Source of the DNA: Microbotryum silenes-acaulis
Lineage: Eukaryota; Basidiomycota; Microbotryomycetes; Microbotryales; Microbotryaceae
Direction: 5' to 3'
Length of the DNA stretch: 64,000 nucleotides
Assembly (NCBI GenBank): GCA_003665825.1
Contig: QPFY01000020.1
Location: 372,001-436,000 of the forward strand
Position 1 is the first letter of the stretch. Each line of letters begins with the position of its first letter. The position numbers and the translations under genes were made by a program. Under the pieces are notes generated by a model. That model was given only the letters and a program-made list of their open reading frames with translations, was not told where the DNA came from and did not search any database. Positions 33,020-44,250 of this stretch are shown piece after piece.

Positions 33020-36000
33020 TCAAGCACGCCTCGGTTGAGCTTGAGCCCTCGTCACACCGGGAGGAGCGAACAAGGTCGAACCACCACCACCACCGGGTGC
33101 GGAGCCGAAGAGACCTCCTCCGTTATCGAGGTATGTACCAGTCGAGGCGTTGGTTCCGTAAGGTGCGTTGGGGGGAGGTGGAAGAGGTGCGTTGGCTGCC
33201 AAACGGGCGTTGAGGATCGCAGGGTCGGAGAATAAAGGCGTCGAGTTGTGTCCGTCGTTGTTCCCTCCTCCTCCTCCTCCTCCACCACCGGCGGCGAGCT
33301 GAGCGAGGAATGCAGCTTGCTGTTGCTGTTGTTGCATCTGCTGTTGCTGCTGTTGTTGTTGATGCGCCTTGGCGCCCGAAGAAGCCTGAGCCGCCGCAAT
33401 AAGCGCCAACAAATCGACCTTTTCCCCCGTCGAACCACTGACCGTCCTCGGTGCGGCAGGAGGTAAAGGGAACGAAGCCGCGGCGATAGCCGAAGATCGA
33501 TTCAATGAGATACCGGGGGGTAAGGCAGCGTTCGCAGTGACGGAACCGATGTTCATCCCTCCTACGCCTACACCCGGTGGAGTGGACGTCGCTCCTGTTC
33601 CGTTGTTACCTCCGTAGATCATGCCTGCTCTTACGCGAGGGGAGAGTTGTGGAGACGATAAAGAGGAAGGAGAGGACGTCGCTGTGGCCAATGATCGCAG
33701 GACACCGGGTGGGAAAGCCGAGGAAGCTGAAGTCTGCCATAGTTCCCCATTGTGAATCGTCGCACGATGTTGGGACCCATCGAGGTGGGAAGGGAAACCG
33801 AATCCGAGCGAGGACGAAGACGACAAGGACCTGGTCGGCTGCTGCGCCGCCAACCCACCCGAGTGCATCGGCATCCCAATCCCAGGCGGTGGAGGCGTGA
33901 ACGAAGCCGGTGAATGACGACCCCCCGTCTCAGCGAACGCCGAGCGAGCCAACGCCGAAGCCAATTCCCCATTCTTGACTCCAAAGTTCGAACTCGAACG
34001 ACGGGCGAAACCGAACCTCGACCCACGACGGGACTGATCATCGAACGAAGGTGTAGGCGAAGGCGTTCCCGAACGCAATTCGTCATGCGGATGGTGGTGT
34101 TGTGAATGCGAAGAAGGCGCGGCCTCGAACGAATTGCTCGTATCGGCGAATGGGTCAAACGAGCCCATGTAGGACGGGATGCTGGTGAACATGTTGGTCG
34201 TGTCGAACGCGAGCGGTTCCCTTCGGCGCACACCCGCTTCCCACTCTGACTGGAACCCGAACGGCGACGCCACGCGCTTCTGCTGCTGCAATAGATGTTG
34301 TTGTTGTTGCTGCAGTTGCTGTTGATGCAACGCACCCTCACGATCATCGAACACGCCACCCGAAAACGCTCTCCCCTTGCCCTTGGTGTCCAAGTCGAGA
34401 CTGAAGCTGAATCCACCATCGCCAAATTCGAGCTCGGGGAAAATGTGCGGTACCGGGCTCGGCGATCGAGGACGCAGAGATGTGAACGTCTGCGCCGTCG
34501 TCATTCCGTTCGGCGCATGTCCGTTCTCTTGCGTCGTGCCCGGGCTCAAGATGGGAGCGGATGTCGAGGAGGAAGAAGCGACCGGATCAACGAGCTGCGG
34601 TGTCGCGTCGGCGGAAATGGAAGCAGTGGTAGCTGGAGTCGAGGAGGTAGGGAGGATTGAAAAAGGGGCTTCGACAGCGGCCGCTGGCGAAGAAGACACT
34701 GCGGCTTCTTTCCGCGTCGTATCGATCGAGTTCGGTCGAGCGAGAACGGGTTTGGACGGGAGAGGATGGGTCGTCGGAGGTTTAGGGGTCAAAGAGGTGG
34801 TGGCGGCGCTGCTGTTCTGTCGAGACGAGGTGCTAGGATTGGCTGCGAGAGGAGTCGAGGTCGAAGGGGTCGTCTGTTGAAGCGAGAACGAAGGGTTCGG
34901 TATGATGGGTTGTATCGGTGCGCCATTCTTGGAGGCCCAAGAGGCAGTTGCTGGCAACTTGGCATCGACGGCGTTCGTTCGGGTCGTGCCCAACGAATCC
35001 TTCTTCCGAGGCTGTTCGCTATCCGACACGGCGTGGCTACAAACGGGCCGTGAATCACGATCAGATCCTCCGTTCGAAAGTGCCAATTCGATCGCGCTTG
35101 TAATGAACTTACTAGGCGTAAATCTCTTCCCTACTCGCCGGTCCAGCACCTTCAATCTCTTCCCCAGGTTCATGCGCCTGCATACAACTATCGTTGTTGC
35201 ACTTCAAACCCTTGAGGTAGGTAGGGCAATACCTCGTCGTCCCCCAAATCGCCTTGAGCTTGTGCCCATCCGAAGTCGTCGTGGCATCGATCGCGGCGAT
35301 GCAGGCCGAAGCTTCGGCCGGGGTCCGATAGCTGACGTAGACGTTGACGGGTTGGAAATGGGCATGTTGCGCAGTCGACGATTGCGAAGGTGCGACGGGC
35401 GTCGTTCGTTTCGACATGAAGAGTTTGACAACTTTACCGTACTGGCCGAACTGCTCGGATCCCTTCAAATACGCCACAGTCTGAAGAAACGGCAAATTTG
35501 GCTCGTCAGCGCCGAAGATGGGTTATAACAGATGAGATACTCACATCCTCGTTGGCGATTTTTGTCGTCATGCCTTGGACATGAACCTGCGCGCGTTGGC
35601 GCACACGCACATTCGCGCGATTCTTGACCGACAGCTCCTCGTCCTTGCGCCTCTTGTCGCGTAACTTTTTGGCAGCTTGCAATCGTTTCAACCTGGTAGG
35701 ATGAGGGGTGTGAGAAAATCTGCTTCTCGGGGTCTTGAAGGCGAGGAAAGATGCGAGCACCTACTCTTCGGGCTTGACGGCCTTGAATTCGACGGTCTTG
35801 TCATCGTACGGTGTACGACAGGCGGGGCACCGATTGTTGAGGTTCTCCTTGATATGATGATAGCAGAATCGACAAATCTGTGACAAAGCATGCGGATGGG
35901 GCGAAAAGGTCGAGGTAATGAGTCAGATGTTGTGCCTCGTGCGAACGCGCGGTGTCGCGTGAGTGAGTGCATGCGCGGAGCAGTTCGGGCCGCGTGCGAG

Positions 36001-36413
36001 TACGAGCGGCAGCGTGTCCGGGGAGGGCAAGTCACGCACCTGATATCCACAAGGGCACGGCTTGAAGTTGAGATCAGAAAGATCCATTTCTTCGAGGCAG
36101 AGCGGACAATCCATATCATCCTATGGGTCCGTAGAATACACGCTCGCTCGCTCCAGTCAGCCAAAAAGGGCTCACCAAGAACCATCGTCTCGCAAAACAG
36201 GGGTGTACGCGGTGAAAAGGCAGATGCGGCTGCCGTTGTCAAGCAGGCGCGATGCCACACGGAACAAGACGCGTGGGATGGCATCGACTCGGTGGATGCT
36301 CCTGCGAGCCCTGTGATTCGGGCACGCGGCTCTCGCTCGACCATGGGGAGCGTCGCGCGCCTGCCAAGAGTCGCAACCGGAATACTCACCTCGAATCCAT
36401 CGAGCATGGCCAT
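33020..36413 (-). CDS. NOT4: CCR4-NOT complex E3 ubiquitin ligase NOT4 (CNOT4)
   Basis: RING E3 ligase tied to mRNA decay and translational quality control. The C4C4 RING reads MDCPLCLEEMDLSDLNFKPC-PCGYQ|ICRFCYHHIKENLNNR-CPACRTPYDD. A helical linker (LKRLQAAKKLRDKRRKDEEL) and RRM (QVHVQGMTTKIANED, YLKGSEQFGQYGKVVKLFMS) follow, then a CCCH finger (CPTYLKGLKCNNDSCMQAHE). The intron after EEIYA joins to YHAVSDSEQPRKKD and LPATASWASKNGAP. The C-terminal 600-plus residues are disordered with Gln runs, ending RAQAQPRRA. Five exons. I start at M-A-M-L-D-G-F-E (36413), just before the RING, but the frame continues upstream to about 37020 as a His/Gly/Ser-rich extension with no ATG. Confidence 0.93.
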
Positions 36414-37299
36414 GACCCTATCGACGGCGGTGGAAGCACTGGCGACCTTGTCATGATGGTGCTGACTGGACGAAGAATGGTGGTGACGATCATTCGAGTG
36501 GCCATGAGCCGCGGCGGGGTTATTGGGGTTATTGCTCGTCGTCGTCGTTGTGCCGTCGTCGTCATTCTCGCGCGAATATAAAGGGCCATGGTGCGACGAA
36601 TGATGCGAGCTGTTAGCGCTGTGATGGTGATGGTGGTGGTGGTGTGGGTGGTGCGAGTTGATGCGGTGTTCGTGGCGTGTGGTCGGTTGCAAGGTCGAGC
36701 TAGGCGGTGGGAACTGCGACGTCGCCAAACCGCCTGCGATCGATAAAGCGGGTGGTGCATGATGACCACCTCCTCCTCCTACTCCACCACCCGTACCGGT
36801 ACCCGTACCCGTACCACTCGCTCTCGTATTCGTGTTCCATGCGGGTCGTTGTTGCGTCTGTGAGCCGTGATGAGTGCTGCTCGACAAAGTGCCGCCGGTG
36901 CCATTGGTCGTTGTAGAAGTCGACGATGACGACGACGGACCCCCGTCGAGAGGGTCCTTCCTTCTCGAAAACGTCAGGCGAGACAGCGTGGGCGGTCGGG
37001 CTTCGAGAGACGGAACGGGTCAAAGTCGGTCCGTCTCAAGCAATCGCACGATCAAAGTTCGAGGCTGAGCGCTGAGCAGTGAGCACGAAACGAGCACCCA
37101 AAGAGGAGCGGGCGCTTGCGCGCGAGGAGGCTAATTCGTTATTACCAGTGGTTGAAAGCGCTAATTGGGAGGTTCATTCCGGCTCTTGTCTCCCTCGATC
37201 AGGGCTCGGGTGCACGTCCCGAGGGGAGGTTCATTTCTGCATGGTTCTACAACAATATAACAAAGAAAATGTCCCTTCCATCACTCACTAAACCCCGCC

Positions 37300-38266
37300 T
37301 TAATCCTCATCCAATTCCTTACCCACATCCTCCATCCCCCCCTCGCCCATCCCTTCATCCATCAACTCGTTCACCGCGTCCAACTCGTCCCTCGTCGCTT
37401 CGTCCAAAGCCATATCATCCTCATACTCTTCCTCCACCACATGCGTCGTCGTGTGCTTGCGGGAAGAGGAGGAAGAAGTTCCCCGGGCGTCTGAGGAGGA
37501 TTTGTTGTTGGTCGTGAAAGGGGGATGATGATCGTTGCTGCGCGAGATGGGTGCTCTCGCAGGTTCGGCCGAGAGATGGTCTCGTACGATCGCGAGTAAA
37601 TGATCTCGTTCTTCTTGACCGGGAAAACGTTCTTCGAATTCATCGACCGACTTGGAAGTCCCGGGAGAGAGAAAAGATCAGCCGCCGGTTGAGAGATAAA
37701 AAGACTCGGTAAGGTCATCCCGACTGACCAATACAAAGTGGATGAGTTTGGTAGGCGCGAGATTGAGGATTTGTAACCTCTCGGCCTTGGTCAAATCCAA
37801 CTGTTCCAACTTGTCCAAGAGTTGTTGCACCGAGCTCGTCGTTTGACGGAGGTGAGGATGGGTCGGGTCTTGGAGGAACTTGATCGTCTGGATGAAGCTG
37901 GGTCCTATATGATCAGAAGGGAATTTTGCCAAAAGATCTTCACCTCTCCCACGCACCTCAAAAGTGACGGTATGCAAGTCCTGCGGCTGAAGGCGATCCC
38001 TCTCCTCGTCCTCTTCCTCGTTGGGGTAGGCCTTTCTCTTCAACGCCGCTACCCTTTTGGCTTTTTGTTGGGTCAATCTCTTGATTTGGTTCGCTCGGTC
38101 GTCGCGTTGTTGACGCAGGATGGTGAGGACTTCGTGGTTGCACAAGAGACCGGCTCGCGGATCGATGGTCTGCGAATGAAGGAGAGAGAGAGGGCAGGAA
38201 ACGGGTTAGGTGGAAGAGGTAAAGTGGGATGGGATGGGATGGGGTGTCGGTGGGGCTTACCTGCAT
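37300..38266 (-). CDS. RPC17: RNA polymerase III subunit RPC9/Rpc17 (CRCP)
   Basis: Forms the stalk of RNA polymerase III with Rpc25. The spliced protein starts MQ|TIDPRAGLLCNHEVLTIL (intron after the second codon), then HTVTFEVRGR, IQTIKFLQDP, VQQLLDKLEQLDLTKAERLQ-ILNLAPTKLIHFVL and, after an intron, SVDEFEERFPGQEERDHLLA. The L-TKAE-LQ-LN--P------V signature with a final EERF---E---LL is the Rpb4/RPC9 HRDC-like fold. The tail is Ser-rich and acidic, ending GKELDED. A longer N-terminus from 38356 is open but lacks family similarity. The upstream region is shared with ARPC4. Confidence 0.87.
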
Positions 38267-38367
38267 TTGGGAAATGTTATTGCGTTGTTGCAAGCGCAAA
38301 TGATGCAGGATGTACTGAGGCGAACAGAGGCAAGAGCTTGAAAGAGCTGAGCTCATCGCGAAGAAAG

Positions 38368-38401
38368 CGCTTCCTGGCGCTTCCTGGCGCTTCCTGGCGC
38401 T
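38368..38401. repeat. 10-bp tandem repeat, three-plus copies of GCGCTTCCTG
   Basis: Near-perfect tandem copies in the roughly 240-bp divergent region between the RPC17 and ARPC4 starts. Confidence 0.85.
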
Positions 38402-38505
38402 TCTTTAATGCTTATTAGTGCTTCTCTCGACGTGCTTCGGCGTCGTCACTCGACGCTGGGCACTCGAGCCTTGACCTTGTTCATCGTTCATCCCACTACC
38501 CGATC

Positions 38506-39424
38506 ATGGTTAGCCGCAACAAAGCAGCAATTCCAGAATCCAAAACTGACCCCAGACTTTTCTCTCGCAGTCCAACACACTTCGACCTTACCTGGCCTGT
38601 GTTCGGTCGACGTTGACCGCCGCGTTGACGCTCGAAGCGTTCCCTTCCCAAGTCTCGGAACGACACAACGTCGCCGAGATTGAAGCAAGGTGAGCAGTCA
38701 GGCGGTAGTACTGTACTCTATCGGATTGGCTGACATCAAGTCCTGCCTACTCTCTCTCTCTCTCTCTCACCCGTCGCTCCTCCCCTCCCACCTAACAGAT
38801 CCACTCCCGAAGTCCTCCTCACCCCCCTCGTCATCTCCCGCAACGCGTCCGAACAAGTCCTCATCGAACCTTCCATCAACTCGGTCCGACTCTCGATCCG
38901 CATCAAACAAGCCGACGACATTGAACGCATCCTAGCCCATAAATTCACCCGTTTCCTCATGATGCGCGCCGAAGCGTTCGTTGTGCTCAGGAGGGTTCCC
39001 GTCAAGGGTTACGATATCAGTTTCTTGATTACGAACAAGAACGTGGATGAGATGATGAAGCACAAGTTGGTCGATTTCGTCATCGAGTGAGTGCGGTCCG
39101 ATCCAGCCGAGGGGTGGGTTGCGGGGCGGTGGAAGAACAGATCGACTGACACACTCTCTGTTTTCGTCCATAGATTCATGGAAGGTGCGATTATCATGAT
39201 CAAACCAACGAGACTGTATGCTGTATACTGTATACTGACCTCCTACCCCCACTGCACCGACTACGCAGCCGTCGACAAGGAAATCTCGGAAGCGAAACTA
39301 TCCCTGAACGCTCGGGCTCGTATCGTCGCAGAGTCCTTCCTGTCCACAGTCGGTCGACGAAACTATTGTCTTGGGCAAAGGTCAGAATTGCTGAATCTGT
39401 TCTCCTTCTTCACAGTTCGCCTGA
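38506..39424 (+). CDS. ARPC4: Arp2/3 complex 20-kDa subunit (ARPC4/Arc19)
   Basis: Core subunit of the branched-actin nucleator. Exon 1 is only the ATG (38506-38508), followed by an intron and [39 protein letters not shown]. Then come [80 protein letters not shown]. An 11-nt exon (39174-39184) encodes most of EFME and joins to [21 protein letters not shown] last intron (67 nt) joins FLST to FA-stop at 39422-39424. Near-complete identity of order with human ARPC4 supports every junction. Reading through instead would add about 150 unrelated residues. Confidence 0.95.
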
Positions 39425-39827
39425 AACGAGCAATCGCTCAACGAGACGAATCGGAGCTAGTTAGACGCCGAGATGGGACGAGCGCAATCCCCTGTTGCCT
39501 TTGTCCTTGTGCAAAAATTTGTAATCATAAGCAATATGAAACCAAGGATTCGTTGGCGCAACTTGGGGCAAGGCCCAAGTGGGGTTACAAGTCAGATGCA
39601 CCCTTGGAACAGCCCCCCCGAAGTTCGAAAAAAAGAGTCCGAGTTGAAACGATGGAAGGTGGTCTGAAAAGTTCAACACTTGTAGACTGTTTGAGCTCCA
39701 TCACAAATATCTTACCCGTCCTCCTCAGCGTCGAAGCTCATCTCAGCCCAAGTCGACCGACAACCTCCCTCGCGCGTTACTCTGCTCCCGCTTCTCCTCC
39801 ACCACTGCACCCCGTCCACAAAACCCC
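39425..39827. other. intergenic region between ARPC4 and APC5
   Basis: About 0.4 kb; nothing beyond 3' flank of ARPC4 and a CT-rich leader of APC5 is seen. Confidence 0.35.
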
Positions 39828-42800
39828 ATGCCCCCTACCACACCCCCACTACACCCTTCCCAAATACCCACCTTGATACTCATAACCCTTTTACCCACGA
39901 CCGTCCTCTCCACATCCCCCATCCAAGATTCGATCCTCGAACTCTGTCTGGGCTGTCTCTATGAAGTCGATCCTCCCAAAGGAGTGAACGAATGGGTGGG
40001 AAGGATCGATCAAGATGATGATATTGGAGGGGACCAGTGTAAGGTTTTGAGAAAGGAATTGAAAGCGGTCATATTGGAATCGGTGAGTTTTTCAAGGTTG
40101 GGGATCTCATGTTGGAGAGGAGGGGGCAGTTAGTTGGGTTTTGCACGCGTCGCGGCGCGCGCACGAATGGCAAGGGGCGGAGTGATAAAGAGAATGACTC
40201 ACAAGACCGTTGCTTTGGGGCTTGATAGACTTTGGCTTTGGCAAAGAATGGATTGGATATGTTTCATTTTTGGTTACAAGGTAAAGACTCTTTTGCCTAC
40301 TCAAATCGCTCTAGCAAGAAACGTTGCTGATTCGCCCCCCTCTTTCGAGTCACCTGGCTTTTACAGAATTGAAACGGCTATATCCGTCGACGGAGGAAGA
40401 TGAGGTATGCTACATCCACATGCCAAATTAGCGTAGAGCGCATTTGACAGTTTATGTTCCCATCCACAGGCCTCTCTAACCAACACCGTCCTTCATCGTT
40501 TATCCCCTTTGGCACTCTTTATCCGTCGATTCCGACTCACTTTTTCACAATTGTCGTTCGACCAAGCCGTTAAATGGTGGGAAGACGTAAGCAAATGGTG
40601 TGGTATTTCCTTACCTACGACATTGAGAGGAAAGAAAGGTGTAACGGGCAGGGAGAGTACGACGAGGGAACTTGTCGCTCAGAGGTGAGCAAAACTGGAG
40701 CTTGGCTTTTCAGGAGAATGCGATCGGTCGCTCGAAAGGAACTTGACCTGGTTTCCTCGGTCGCACGTTGCAGCTATCGAGATGCAAGAGCTTGCGCAGA
40801 TTATCAAGGGATGAAGGATGCACTTGCGTATTACGATTTGGACGATGGAACCGGTGGGCTTATGTGAGTTTCGGTCAAAGTGGCTGCGCGCTTGGTTCGG
40901 AGGCGCTGACAAGAGCATCCTTGCACAACGGTTGTGTTGCGAGAAAATAGGAAAGGAAGACCTCAAACCGCTTTACTCAACTTGGCGTTCCTCGAATACA
41001 CGCATCAAGGGTATATCGCTGCGCGTGAAGTAAAAGATTTTCAGCCCATCGTGCCGGCTCACGAGGAGGTTTTTTTATATTAATGAACTGACCTCTATGA
41101 GTTCCAACTCGACAGGCATTGAACGAAGCGATCCAAGTTGCTCGGAATGTCGGCGATTCACAATGTCTTGCTACAGCAGCCAGGTCAGTCATACGTGTAC
41201 GGCGACGCCGTCTTCATCGAATAGAAACTCATGCGACTCCTCCCCAATCCCATCAGTCTCAAAGCCCGCCTCGACTTCACCTCCCCCTCCACACGCCACC
41301 TCTCAACAATTTTAACAACCTCCCAACCGACCCCCACCGATCTCCTACACACCCTCATGGACCTCTGCCTAAACTCCACCACCCCTCTCCCCTCCCTCTT
41401 CACACTCCTCTACGCCTCCCGAACGGCGTATCAAATTCCCCCACCACCAAAACTTTCCCTGAGCGGTATGAAACCACCCCAAACTGGACCACAACCAAGT
41501 CCAAAGTCTTCACCGCTGAGTGAATTGTTGGGGATGTGCGAGGAAGTGCAAGGTGGGGAAGAGGGGGATTTATGGGAGGCTCAGATGGGGATCGTGGGAG
41601 GTGAATTGTGGAGACAAATTGGTGAGTTGGGGAAGGAACGTAATCTTGTACTTTTTGTGAAGGAACGAATTGTTGATTCAAAAGGATTGATCTTGGGTTC
41701 AGGTTCGACGAATTTGAGTCGGGTGGGGGAAGAATTGGCTTTTGAAGCATTGGATCGACATGCTACTTCTTCAAGGATCGACCCGACGACGGAATGGGAT
41801 CTTAGAATCGCTATATTGTGTCGCCAATCTCAAAGGGTAAGTCCCTGGACCAACCCCCTTTATCGTCATTTCGATAGGTACGAGTGACTGACCTGCTTTT
41901 GTCACTGTAGTTGGCCCGATCCAATCGAACCGCCGAAGCGCTAAAGGTCCTGCTCGCCGCGGTCGATACGCGCTCCAAACGTTCTTCAATGGGTTTGGTC
42001 GAACTAGTCGAATGGGAGAACCTGATCTGGGAACTGATCCATCTCGAAGCTGAACGACTCGAAGATCATTCCACACTCGAGCTAGTAACCAAGATCCAAC
42101 CTCGTTCCTTCAAATCCCCACTCCGAACCAAGGACGAAACAAACTACACCGAGTTCACTACTACCACCACTAAAGAACTTCCCCTTCCTCTCCTACACGA
42201 AGCACTTAGAACTTGCTCGAACTTGCTCGAAAGTTCATCCCCTTATTTAACGCTTAACCCAACGCTCAACGCACTTTATTCATCACGAAAACAAAGTCGT
42301 TATAAATTGAGTCTGGTCGGTTTGTTGAGGTTGGTCGAATTGAGGATTAGGATTTCACCGAGTAGGGAAGAGGCGGAGAGAGGGTTGAGGGATTTGGAAG
42401 AGGAGTGGGAGGGTTTTTTGAGATGTGGGGTTCATGAGCTGAATGGGGATGAGGATGGGGATGGGGATGGGGATGTTTTGGGATTGGGGTGGGAGACTAG
42501 GGGGAGGTTGGAGGTTTTGAAAGGGTTGAGAAAGGGGAGGGAAGAGGGGGATGGGGAGGGTGGGAAGTTGGAGAGAGATCAAAGTGAGTTTATTGGCTCA
42601 AGGAGGAGCGGCATGTCATTATGGCTGAGGGGAAATTTCGTTTGTTTCGCATTGTTCAGTTGAGGAGGAGTCGCTATTCAGAGCGATCAGAGCTTTGGAA
42701 CAGGCGTTGCAAAGTAAGTTCTCGTCCCGTTGACGAGTGATCCCGTTCCCGAGGTGATTGACCCCTTCCCACCTTCTCACCAGTCTATGAAAACCTCAAT

Positions 42801-43037
42801 CAACCCTCTTGCATCAAAAGGGTCCTCGTCTTGCTCGTTCACGTCTACGACAACCTTTCGCAACACGTCGATCCAAAGTACAATCAACAGAAAGAGGAAT
42901 ATGCCACGAGGGTGATCGAGATCGATTGTCAGCGGAGGGAGGGGAGGATAGGGACGAGGTCTTTGGAGGGTTTGGTTGATGTGTTGGAGTTGGTTAGAGG
43001 GGCGGTGGTGGGGAAGGTGATCTCGAAAGGAGGATGA
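39828..43037 (+). CDS. APC5: anaphase-promoting complex subunit 5 (APC5)
   Basis: TPR scaffold subunit of the APC/C ubiquitin ligase that drives mitotic exit. Exon 1 is MPPTTPPLHPSQIPTLILIT.., similar in position to the APC5 N-terminal helix. Next: ASLTNTVLHRLSPLALFIRR, FRLTFSQLSFDQAVKWWEDV, AIEMQELAQIIKG, and the Apc5 TPR signature QTALLNLAFLEYTHQGYIAA-REALNEAIQVARNVGDSQCL. Later exons hold degenerate TPRs (TAEALKVLLAAVDTRSKRSS, LPLLHEALRTCSNLLESSSP) and the end VLELVRGAVVGKVISKGG. About ten exons; some short middle junctions were not resolved one by one. The closest alternative, the cohesin loader MAU2, fits the N-terminal match less well. Confidence 0.82.
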
Positions 43038-43288
43038 TGCACTGTTGTATTTACGAGCGCCGTTGAATCTCGAGGGTTGACTAGTCCCGGGCGAGTTTTG
43101 AAAGCAGTATGGTGGGGGGTAGTGGTTCTATACATTACATGTGTACACATTTCGAGGGGACCGTGGAGGAAAATAGGGTGGTGATACATCGCGGAAGTGG
43201 TCCGATCCGGCTCGTCCACGAGTGTTGCGAGGTTGCGAGAGGACTGCGGCCGGGACGTGTGGTTCGCCGTCACGCGTGTCGGGTATGT

Positions 43289-43705
43289 TCACAACCGTGA
43301 TAGATGATAGTTGATGGTAGGAGCTCGTGCCTTTCCTCCGATTTTCTGTGTGATGTGACGAGCAACACCAAGTAAAGAGGTCAGAATCCTCAGCAGGGGG
43401 GGAAAACGAACGCGCACCACCAACGCTTGCGGTCGAAGGATTTGGCAGGAACGTACAGGTTTCTGCATGCACTCGTGCAATTTCGCGGCCGATTCCTTGC
43501 ACTTGTCCACGCTGGCCAAGTCGCCCGACGCGGCCCAACACGTCAACATCGCCGAGAGCTCGATCGCACACGGTTGGATGTGCGCCGTTCGACGCGGTTT
43601 GACTTTGAGCTGTGGGGGGGGGGCAGGAGGGGAGAAGGAAGGGTGAGTGGGATGGTTTGAATGTTGGGTGTAGTTGATGGGACTTACTTTGGGGATGTGT
43701 ACCAT
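43289..43705 (-). CDS. MRP10: mitochondrial ribosomal protein mS37 (MRP10/CHCHD1)
   Basis: 75-residue twin-CX9C protein of the mitochondrial small ribosomal subunit, imported by the Mia40 route. Three exons: MVHIPK; LKVKPRRTAHIQPCAIELSA-MLTCWAASGDLASVDKCKES-AAKLHECMQKP; and KIGGKARAPTINYHLSRL. Both CX9C pairs are intact. The LKVK start and the C-terminal INYHxxRL match yeast Mrp10 (LPRLKVK.., SNINYHAARL). The tiny exons and strong C-terminal motif fix the stop at 43289. It is divergent from NSA2 across about 0.55 kb. Confidence 0.9.
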   Translation of the reverse strand: MVHIPKVSPINYTQHSNHPTHPSFSPPAPPPQLKVKPRRTAHIQPCAIELSAMLTCWAASGDLASVDKCKESAAKLHECMQKPVRSCQILRPQALVVRVRFPPLLRILTSLLGVARHITQKIGGKARAPTINYHLSRL

Positions 43706-44250
43706 GATTGTGCTCTGTTGCGGGTTGCGTGTACGGAGTGGATCACAGCGGTAGAGGTCGGCTTCACACGGCCTCGAGTCGGAAACGATACGCACGCGCG
43801 CACGGACCCCTTGTTTTTGGGGGCGCGAGTCAGCGACCGGCGCACGGGCCCGTTGCCGCTTCGGGGTGGGCGCTGCGTCGCGGAGGCGGCGGAGTGGTGG
43901 GTGTGCTGCGCTGTCTTGCGCTGTGTTGCGAAGCGAGAACCGAGTGGCGGCGCGGCGACTCCGATCGCGTTTCTCCCTTCCTACATATCCACAACATCCT
44001 TGCGTTCACCACCCCCGGTCCGCCTCATTCACCTACCAAACAAAGAGGACTAGACCACCAAGACCCCGTTCGCTCTACGGACAGCGCTCATCACAAGTCA
44101 CCCACCCGTTCACCCCCTACCCCCTGGCTGGCCACTCACTCCTCGTTCGGCACATCTTCCCCTCCGCTTCGAGATCACTAGCCGTCATCCGCATCAGCAC
44201 CACCATCACCACCACCGCCACCACCACCACTACTCGTCCCCTCCTCCATC
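43706..44250. promoter_or_regulatory. shared upstream region of MRP10 and NSA2
   Basis: About 0.55 kb between two ribosome-related genes transcribed away from each other. No gene within it. Shared regulation is plausible but not shown; there is a CCA/CCT-rich leader before NSA2. Confidence 0.4.

Noticed and set aside
36580..36660. poly-His run as a metal-binding protein on its own
   Set aside because: It is in the frame leading into NOT4 and lacks its own start; treated as a possible NOT4 extension.
39425..39876. extended open frame continuing from ARPC4
   Set aside because: A 67-nt intron gives the family-like end FLSTFA; the extension has no similarity to ARPC4.
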